Of a stretch of 32,922 nucleotides of DNA, positions 28,476 to 32,922 are shown in pieces (the stretch's first letter is position 1; each line of letters opens with the position of its first letter). The DNA comes from a virus, in the IMG/VR virus record IMGVR_UViG_3300045972_000171, positions 1 to 32,922 of that record; one strand, written 5' to 3'. The position numbers and the translations under genes are program-made. Under the pieces are notes generated by a model. It saw only the letters and a list, made by a program, of their open reading frames with translations, did no database searches and had not been told where the DNA came from.

Positions 28476-28778
28476 ATGGCAACGAAGCACGGCAAGCAAG
28501 CCCCCCGCCGCATGAGGTACGCGAAACAACCGCGCAACCGCGAGCGCCTACTCGACGTGAGGTGTGGCGATTGCCATGAGCTCATCGGCACGGCGCGCGA
28601 TATGAGCGAGAGCTCGACGATCTACTTGCAACACCTCAAAGACGAGCACGCCGAGCGTTGGGCCGTGCTCGAGGCCGAAGCCGTCGACGAGCTCGAGCCG
28701 CGCGTTGACCTCGATACCCTGCCCGCCGAGGTTCGCGGCCGCATTGCCGCCGAGACGATCGACGAGGCCGGGCTATGA
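28476..28778 (+). CDS. Small zinc-finger-like protein
   Basis: A 100-aa protein with a basic N-terminus (KHGKQAPRRMRYAKQPRNRERL). Then CGDCHELIGTARDMSESSTIYLQHLKDEHAE follows at about residues 30-60, a CxxC...HxxxxH arrangement like a C2H2-type zinc finger. The C-terminal part is acidic. It is the first gene of the replication operon. GAAAGG at 28456-28461 is 14 bases from the ATG, rather far, with a C-run between. It may bind nucleic acid or act as an adaptor for the primase-helicase. Function unknown. Confidence 0.65.
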   Translation: MATKHGKQAPRRMRYAKQPRNRERLLDVRCGDCHELIGTARDMSESSTIYLQHLKDEHAERWAVLEAEAVDELEPRVDLDTLPAEVRGRIAAETIDEAGL

Positions 28779-29029
28779 GCGCGCCACGTGACCACGATGG
28801 CAACGTCATCGACCTCGACCGGCGCCTCGAGCGCGCTATCGGCCGGGTGCAATGCTCGGCGTGTAAGGCCCCCAAGGCGCTCGCGCCGTGCCGCCACGTC
28901 ATCGTGACCGACGAGCGCATTGTCATATCTAAAGACGAGTGGCGGCGCTTGACCGATGAGCTCGCCGAGCTTCGCACTCTCGAGGCCGACGTTATCGATG
29001 GCGAGATTGCCAAGAGGCTTCGCTCATGA
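28775..29029 (+). CDS. Small hypothetical protein with CxxC motif
   Basis: An 84-aa protein starting in an ATGA overlap. It has CSACKAPKALAPCRH near residues 27-41 (CxxC then a third Cys and His), a possible zinc site. A helix follows (SKDEWRRLTDELAELRTLEADVIDGEIAKRL) with coiled-coil character. It is coupled to its neighbours by four-base overlaps on both sides. Similar short Cys-containing proteins are common before actinophage replication genes. The role is unknown. Confidence 0.65.
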   Translation: MSAPRDHDGNVIDLDRRLERAIGRVQCSACKAPKALAPCRHVIVTDERIVISKDEWRRLTDELAELRTLEADVIDGEIAKRLRS

Positions 29030-29259
29030 AGCTCAAGAATGAGCGCGACCCTTTTTGCTCGCGCTATACGGTCATCGCCGACGACGGGCGCGTGCTCGGC
29101 ACGGTGCACTCGGAGCACTCGAGCAAGGCGCGCCACGTCAAAGGCTCGGGCGGCGTGACGAGGTGGGTGGCGACGACCCCCGAGGGCATGGTCGTCTCGG
29201 AATCGAATACCTACCGACGCATCGACGCGCTCGAAGCATTGCAAGATGCCGATGTCTAA
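29026..29259 (+). CDS. Small hypothetical protein
   Basis: A 77-aa protein whose start overlaps the upstream stop by four bases. Its end overlaps the primase-helicase start by 14 bases, so the two are translationally coupled. It has a beta-rich core (RYTVIADDGRVLGTVHSEHSSKARHV, then TRWVATTPEGMVVSESNTYRRIDALEAL) that looks like one small domain with a terminal helix. No cysteine cluster or enzyme motif. Function unknown. Confidence 0.65.
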   Translation: MKLKNERDPFCSRYTVIADDGRVLGTVHSEHSSKARHVKGSGGVTRWVATTPEGMVVSESNTYRRIDALEALQDADV

Positions 29260-31717
29260 GCGCCGTGAGGGCGACGTCATCGCCTCACCCCCCGAGACCT
29301 TCGAGATTGCCCTCTCGCTCGCTGCCGCCGGTTGGTACGTCTTCCCGGTCAAGCTCGTCGTCGTAACCAAGCCCGACGGCACGGTGGCGACCGATAAGCG
29401 GCCGCTCGTCAAGTGGCTCGAGGGCGCAACGACCGACGCCGAGCAAGTGGCGACATGGTGGGGCAGCGAGTTTACCGGCGCATGGATTGGCGTCAACGCC
29501 GCCCGCTCGGGCATCGTCATCGTCGACGTCGACGCGCCCAAGAGCAAAGACGACGACCGCGACGGCAAGCTCGCGCTCGAGGTTGCCGGTATCAAGCTGC
29601 CCAAGACTTTCCGATACAAGACCCGCGGCGGCGGCAAGCATCACGTCTACCGGGCGCCCGAGGGCCGCGCGTTGACGATTGCGCGCGACGTGCCGGTGCG
29701 CGGCGTGGATATCCGCGCGGGCAATGGGCTCATGGTCTACTACGGCCCGAAGCTCGAGGGAGCACCCGAGCTCGCCAAGGCGCCCAAGTGGGCGTGCCTC
29801 GACTCGAGCTCGAGTGGCAGCGAGAAGACCAAGCACGACATCGCCGTCGACGAGTGGCTTGCCAAGGTGCGCCGCGTCGAGGGCAAGGCGCCCAAGCCGT
29901 TACGCAAGCGCCTCGCGGCTCTCGACTATGCCGGGCTTACCCATGACCCGATGCTCGAGCTCGTCAACGACCTCGTGCGCGAAGGCGCGACCGGCACGCC
30001 AGGCGTCGCCACCCTCGTCGACGAGGCCCGCGGCCGCTACATTGCCGGGCGCCCCGATCGTGCCCGCGATTGGGATAACGCACTAGCGGGCAGCGTGAAA
30101 CACTTTGGCGCGCCACTAACGACCTTCGCCATTGCCAAGCCCGAGCGCAAGGCGCTCGCCGTCAAGGCGAAGGCCGACCTCGAGAGCCCTCCCGTGCGGC
30201 GCAACCCTAACGCGGCTCGAGGTATCGAAGATAACCCTTTAGCCGTCGAGCTCGCCGAGCTCTTGGCGGGTGAGTGGGCCTATACCGAGGCGACCGGGCT
30301 CTTGCAATGGGGCGGCAAGGTGTGGGAGCTCTCGACCTCTATGGCGCTCGTCGAGCGAGTGCGCCACGAGCTTCGCCGTATCGAGACCGAAGAGCACGCC
30401 AAGGCGCTCACGTGGAGCGATGAGACGATGGCTAAGAAACGGCTCGACAAGCTGCCCGGGCTACTGTCGGCGCGCAAAGCCAAAGACGTCGCCGCGCTCA
30501 TCACGGGAATCTTGGCGAAGGCCGGGCTCGAGGTCGACGCTCATCCCGACCTACTCAACACCCAAAGCGGCGTCGTTGACCTTCGCACGGGCGAGCTCAG
30601 AGCTCACGACCCGGCGCTCATGCTCACGAAGATAACGGCCGCGGCCTATGTGCCCGGCGCTGTCTCGGGAGACTGGCAGCGCGCCCTAGAGGCGTTGCCG
30701 CCGAAGGTCGCGGCATGGTTACAAGTGCGCTTCGGGCAAGCCTTTACCGGGCACATGACGCCCGACGACCTCTTGCCGATCTTGGGCGGCTCGGGCGAGA
30801 ACGGCAAGAGTACGGTCATCGACGCCGTGCGCGTGGCGGGCGGCGACTATTCGGTCACGGTTCCCGAGCGCTTGCTCTTGAGCAATCCCGGCGACCACCC
30901 GACCGAGCTAACGACGCTCATGGGCGCGCGCTTCGCCGTCATCGAAGAGCTACCCGAAGGCCGCAACCTCAACGTCAAGCGCCTCAAGGATGCCGTCGGC
31001 ACGCCGGTAATGACGGCTCGAAGGATTCGCCAGGATAACGTCACTTGGCGCGCCACTCACTCGCTTTTCTTGACGACCAACTACCGGCCGATCGTCGCCG
31101 AGACCGACCACGGGACTTGGCGCCGCCTCGGCTATGTGCACTTTCCGTTTACCTTCGTCGCGCCGTTCGATGCCGACGGCGCCCCGGTCAAGCTCAAGCG
31201 TCACGAGCGTCGTGGTGACCGGGGCCTTCGCAAGCGATTGGGTGAGAGCCCCAACGAAGGCGTGCTCGCGTGGCTCATCGAGGGCGCTCGCCTTTGGTAT
31301 GCCGACGGGATGCCGCCCGCGCCCAAGACGGTCGCCAAAGCGACGCTCGAGTGGCGTGAAGAGGCCGACCCGGTGCTCGCCTATTTCGTCGATCGCCTCG
31401 AGCTAGATAACGGCTACGCCATCCCGAGCGCCGATCTTGCGAGCGACTTTGGCGAGTGGCTTAGCGCCCGTGGTCATCGTGAGTGGTCTCAACAAACGGT
31501 TAACGCGCGCTTCGCCGGGCACGAGGTATTCGCCGAGGTCGAGCGCAAGAAAGTCGCCTTTACCGTGAAGCTCATGCCGAGCCGCCCGGGCATGATGATT
31601 AGGCCCGTGCCCGCCAATGCGATGGCGTGGCGTGGCGTGAGATTCAAGACGAGCGACCCAAGCGTAGCGCCGTCGGGCGCCTTCGCCGAGGTCGTCAAGA
31701 ACTACGACGCCGACTAG
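29246..31717 (+). CDS. Primase-polymerase / SF3 helicase fusion
   Basis: An 823-aa protein and the only clear replicase in the genome. The N-terminal ~200 residues are a prim-pol domain: GWYVFPVK, GVNAARSGIVIVDVDAPK (DxD metal ligands), GGGKHHVY and DIRAGNGLMVYYGP. A D5_N-like linker region follows, then an SF3/P4-type AAA helicase with Walker A GGSGENGKST at ~513-522, Walker B RFAVIEEL near 563-570 and SLFLTTNYRP (sensor Asn) near 610. The C-terminal ~150 residues suit a winged-helix DNA-binding end. It probably starts synthesis and unwinds DNA at an adjacent origin, relying on host polymerase. A second ATG lies two codons in. Confidence 0.9.
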   Translation: MPMSKRREGDVIASPPETFEIALSLAAAGWYVFPVKLVVVTKPDGTVATDKRPLVKWLEGATTDAEQVATWWGSEFTGAWIGVNAARSGIVIVDVDAPKSKDDDRDGKLALEVAGIKLPKTFRYKTRGGGKHHVYRAPEGRALTIARDVPVRGVDIRAGNGLMVYYGPKLEGAPELAKAPKWACLDSSSSGSEKTKHDIAVDEWLAKVRRVEGKAPKPLRKRLAALDYAGLTHDPMLELVNDLVREGATGTPGVATLVDEARGRYIAGRPDRARDWDNALAGSVKHFGAPLTTFAIAKPERKALAVKAKADLESPPVRRNPNAARGIEDNPLAVELAELLAGEWAYTEATGLLQWGGKVWELSTSMALVERVRHELRRIETEEHAKALTWSDETMAKKRLDKLPGLLSARKAKDVAALITGILAKAGLEVDAHPDLLNTQSGVVDLRTGELRAHDPALMLTKITAAAYVPGAVSGDWQRALEALPPKVAAWLQVRFGQAFTGHMTPDDLLPILGGSGENGKSTVIDAVRVAGGDYSVTVPERLLLSNPGDHPTELTTLMGARFAVIEELPEGRNLNVKRLKDAVGTPVMTARRIRQDNVTWRATHSLFLTTNYRPIVAETDHGTWRRLGYVHFPFTFVAPFDADGAPVKLKRHERRGDRGLRKRLGESPNEGVLAWLIEGARLWYADGMPPAPKTVAKATLEWREEADPVLAYFVDRLELDNGYAIPSADLASDFGEWLSARGHREWSQQTVNARFAGHEVFAEVERKKVAFTVKLMPSRPGMMIRPVPANAMAWRGVRFKTSDPSVAPSGAFAEVVKNYDAD

Positions 31718-31720
31718 GCG

Positions 31721-31852
31721 CTAGTGGTGGGCGGCAGCGCCCGCGGCGATGATGATGACGACGAGCATGATGGCAGCCACGAAGACGAAGGCGAGCACGA
31801 GCCGCGCCGTCTTGCCAGGCCCGCGGGGGTTGACCTCTCGGCGGTTACGCAA
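31721..31852 (-). CDS. 43-aa single-pass membrane peptide downstream of RHH regulator
   Basis: I read this from the TTG at 31852, which follows GAGGTG with a four-base gap and overlaps the regulator's stop by eight bases. The peptide has a basic N-terminus (RNRREVNPRGPGKTARL) and one hydrophobic helix (VLAFVFVAAIMLVVIIIAAGAAA), ending AHH. Its stop lies three bases past the primase-helicase stop, convergently. A tiny membrane peptide coupled to a ribbon-helix-helix gene could be a membrane toxin, exclusion factor or regulator anchor. A longer opening to 32032 lies across the regulator gene and is not credible. Confidence 0.55.
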   Translation of the reverse strand: MRNRREVNPRGPGKTARLVLAFVFVAAIMLVVIIIAAGAAAHH

Positions 31853-32147
31853 GCGGCACCTCGATCGAGTTTGTTGTCGGCCGCTCGAGCGGCGCGCCGA
31901 CGTCGGGCGGCAAGGTCTCGCGGATTGCGGCGAGGGTTGCGAGCTCGAGCAAGCGGTCGGGCTCGAGACCGTGCTCGGCAGCGATACGCCCGAAGGCGAT
32001 GCCCGCGGCGAGGTAGGTGCGCGAGACCTCACTCATCGAGACGCGGTTATTGATCGCGGCTCGGTCGATAAGCTCGCCGGTCTCGGTCTCGACCATAATG
32101 ACGAGTTGACGGGGGTATCGGGCAGGGGCCGCGGTTTTGGATGCCAT
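31845..32147 (-). CDS. Ribbon-helix-helix transcriptional regulator, probable phage repressor
   Basis: A 100-aa protein. Residues ~12-52 (YPRQLVIMVETETGELIDRAAINNRVSMSEVSRTYLAAGI) have the ribbon-helix-helix pattern: a short strand, helix, a V-S-MSEVSR turn and a second helix. The rest is helical with a short disordered tail. It lacks a ribosome site; a TAGTCT -10 six bases before the ATG implies a leaderless message. Its own promoter carries TTGGCGAGCCAA, related to elements in the other promoters, so I infer autoregulation and genome-wide control. Alternatives are a copy-number control protein (CopG-like) or an antitoxin for the downstream peptide. Confidence 0.75.
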   Translation of the reverse strand: MASKTAAPARYPRQLVIMVETETGELIDRAAINNRVSMSEVSRTYLAAGIAFGRIAAEHGLEPDRLLELATLAAIRETLPPDVGAPLERPTTNSIEVPLA

Positions 32148-32153
32148 GAGGCG

Positions 32154-32183
32154 AGACTACTTGGCGAGCCAACGACGACACAA
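32154..32183 (-). promoter_or_regulatory. Leaderless promoter of the RHH regulator with operator in spacer
   Basis: On the minus strand, TTGTGT (32183-32178) and TAGTCT (32159-32154) are 18 bases apart, and the ATG is six bases further on. The near-palindrome TTGGC-GA-GCCAA (32161-32172) lies in the spacer, one base from the -10. The geometry matches the other operator-bearing promoters. It predicts direct autorepression. Confidence 0.6.
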
Positions 32184-32184
32184 C

Positions 32185-32196
32185 TTGACGCGCCAG
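32185..32196 (+). promoter_or_regulatory. Additional operator-like site TTGACGCGCCAG
   Basis: This 12-mer matches the promoter element at 32231-32242 at 11 of 12 positions. It lies just upstream of the regulator's -35 and between the two divergent promoters. Cooperative binding with the sites at 32161 and 32231 would let one protein control both directions. It is not itself within a promoter spacer. Confidence 0.45.
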
Positions 32197-32218
32197 GCCG
32201 ACACGCCACGATTGCAAC

Positions 32219-32248
32219 TTGCATGAGTCGTTGACGCGCCACTAAGCT
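32219..32248 (+). promoter_or_regulatory. Rightward early promoter with operator in spacer
   Basis: TTGCAT (32219-32224), an 18-base spacer and TAAGCT (32243-32248). The spacer's GAGTCG followed by TTGACGCGCCAC (32231-32242) parallels the promoter at 1691-1720. The hairpin GGCCCC/GGGGCC follows at 32257-32273 with the same 8-base distance from the -10, then GAAAGG and ATG at 32294. It is divergent from the regulator's promoter. Confidence 0.75.
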
Positions 32249-32256
32249 CGTGACAT

Positions 32257-32273
32257 GGCCCCGCCGTGGGGCC
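32257..32273 (+). promoter_or_regulatory. 5'-terminal mRNA hairpin (GGCCCC-GCCGT-GGGGCC)
   Basis: The stem sequence is identical to that at 1729-1744, but the loop is five bases (GCCGT) instead of four (GCAT). Keeping the stem while changing the loop is what a functional RNA hairpin would show. It would occupy the first bases of the transcript, with the ribosome site GAAAGG eight bases beyond. Confidence 0.65.
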
Positions 32274-32293
32274 TCTCCACGAAAGGTCACCCA

Positions 32294-32539
32294 ATGTCTG
32301 TCGAAAGTGAAACAACCCGCCTAAAGGCGCTAACAACCCGCGGCGAGCCTAAGACGCCCGAGAAGATCGAGGCCGTTCTCGAGCTCGTGAAAGCGATACG
32401 AGACCACGCCGACGAGCGGTGTGCTTTCTACGCCGAGGGCGATGTGCCCGTGCTCGCTGAGCTATGGAGCGAGCTCGCCGTGCAAGCCGATTACCGTGCC
32501 GAGAAGATCGCGGCGGGCGAGTGGCCGTGGGTAGCATGA
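32294..32539 (+). CDS. Small helical hypothetical protein
   Basis: An 81-aa protein. The ATG at 32294 follows GAAAGG and TCACCCA, exactly as at 1764. An in-frame ATG at 32255 lies in the leader hairpin and is rejected. The protein is helical and charged (TPEKIEAVLELVKAIRDHADERCAFYAEG, then LAELWSELAVQADYRAEKIAAGEWPW). It is the first gene of the early rightward unit that crosses the contig ends. Function unknown. Confidence 0.7.
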   Translation: MSVESETTRLKALTTRGEPKTPEKIEAVLELVKAIRDHADERCAFYAEGDVPVLAELWSELAVQADYRAEKIAAGEWPWVA

Positions 32540-32667
32540 GCCCCGAGATATGCCCGATGCACCGCGAGGGCTGCCCGGCGTGGCGCGCTATCGCCATCGA
32601 CGACTACGCCGCCGAGGTGCGCGAGCTCGAGCTTATCGAGTCCGCGCTCGAGGGTTACGGCTCATGA
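32536..32667 (+). CDS. 43-aa hypothetical protein with Cys/His motif
   Basis: The start is fixed by an ATGA overlap with the preceding stop, and its own stop overlaps the next ATG the same way. The sequence begins MSPEICPMHREGCPAWRAIAIDD, with Cys and His residues in CPMHREGC that might bind zinc, then a helix YAAEVRELELIESALEGY. Double coupling supports translation despite the size. No family recognised. Confidence 0.6.
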   Translation: MSPEICPMHREGCPAWRAIAIDDYAAEVRELELIESALEGYGS

Positions 32668-32922
32668 AGACGGCGCGCGAGCAAGTCATCGGTCGGCTTA
32701 TGAGCGACCCCCAATTCGACACGGTCGACGACCTCGACATATTGCTCGGGCTCGCCTACGACCTCGGGGCGGCCTCGAAGACCCGGGCGGCAGCTAAGCC
32801 CGCGACCGAGCCCTTCGAGCCCGCTACGGGCAACCCCGAGCTCGACGCTTGGATGGCAGCGAGCCGCGAGCGCCGTGGTGCGCCCAAGGCGCCTCGAGCG
32901 GCGACGCTGCCGCGATTCCCCT
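32664..32922 (+). CDS. Hypothetical protein, N-terminal part of junction-spanning gene
   Basis: The ATG lies in an ATGA overlap with the preceding stop. The frame runs off the window end after 86 codons. It continues at base 67 of the window to the TGA at 243-245, giving 145 aa. The N-terminal part is helical (TAREQVIGRLMSDPQFDTVDDLDILLGLAYDLG), followed by an Ala/Pro-rich linker that crosses the contig ends. It is the same gene as the entry at 33-245. Function unknown. Confidence 0.7.
   Translation, partial: MKTAREQVIGRLMSDPQFDTVDDLDILLGLAYDLGAASKTRAAAKPATEPFEPATGNPELDAWMAASRERRGAPKAPRAATLPRFP

Noticed and set aside
31715-31731. CTAG-GCG-CTAG palindrome between convergent stops as a recombination or attachment site
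   Set aside because: The 4-base arms are made from the two stop codons and adjacent bases. There is no integrase, so chance is the simplest reading.

Overview
The window is an essentially complete genome of a high-GC (about two thirds G+C by eye) tailed phage with siphovirus architecture. The last 66 bases repeat the first 66 with five mismatches, and a gene that is open at the right end continues in frame from base 66. The contig therefore closes into a circle of about 32.86 kb. Codon use, GAAAGG-type ribosome sites, TAnnnT -10 boxes, probable leaderless genes and actinophage-like tail and small-gene families point to an actinobacterial host. No mycolyl-arabinogalactan esterase (LysB) is seen, which argues mildly against a mycolate-bearing host. 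No integrase, tRNA, CRISPR array or DNA polymerase was found.

Layout. (1) Rightward early arm, from about 32.2 kb through the junction to 6.86 kb: many small overlapping genes, then a Cas4/RecB-type exonuclease, an SSB-like protein and an endonuclease VII-type HNH nuclease. (2) Leftward late arm, 28.04 down to 6.89 kb, apparently one long transcription unit. It runs: leader gene, small terminase, zinc protein, large terminase, portal, MuF, M15-type endolysin, scaffold, major capsid, a capsid-associated candidate, head-tail connectors, tail terminator, major tail protein, frameshifted tail chaperones, tape measure, four tail-tip or fibre proteins, and a lysis cassette of small membrane proteins. 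(3) Rightward replication arm, 28.3-31.7 kb: three small genes and a large primase-polymerase/SF3 helicase. (4) A leftward island at 31.72-32.15 kb: a ribbon-helix-helix regulator and a 43-aa membrane peptide.

Regulation is the most striking part. Two rightward promoters (1691-1720 and 32219-32248) share TTGCAT-N18-TA(A/G)GCT, a 12-bp element TTGACG(C/T)(G/A)CCAC abutting the -10, a GGCCCC/GGGGCC hairpin at the predicted mRNA 5' end, and an identical ribosome site. Related near-palindromes (TTGGCGAGCCAA, TTGGCGCGCCAA) sit in the same place in two leftward promoters that look leaderless: that of the ribbon-helix-helix gene and that at the head of the late operon. The replication promoter has the core boxes without this element. 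I infer an autoregulated repressor controlling the late and delayed-early arms while leaving replication free.

The late operon also carries RNA-level signals: G+C-rich hairpins next to the scaffold, capsid and major tail genes, a large folded leader that pairs over the capsid ribosome site, and a CCCAAAA -1 frameshift site in the tail chaperone. The 28.04-28.48 kb intergenic region holds six GCTAAG repeats, a GGGAAT cluster and a tandem ~54-bp repeat, and is the best origin candidate.
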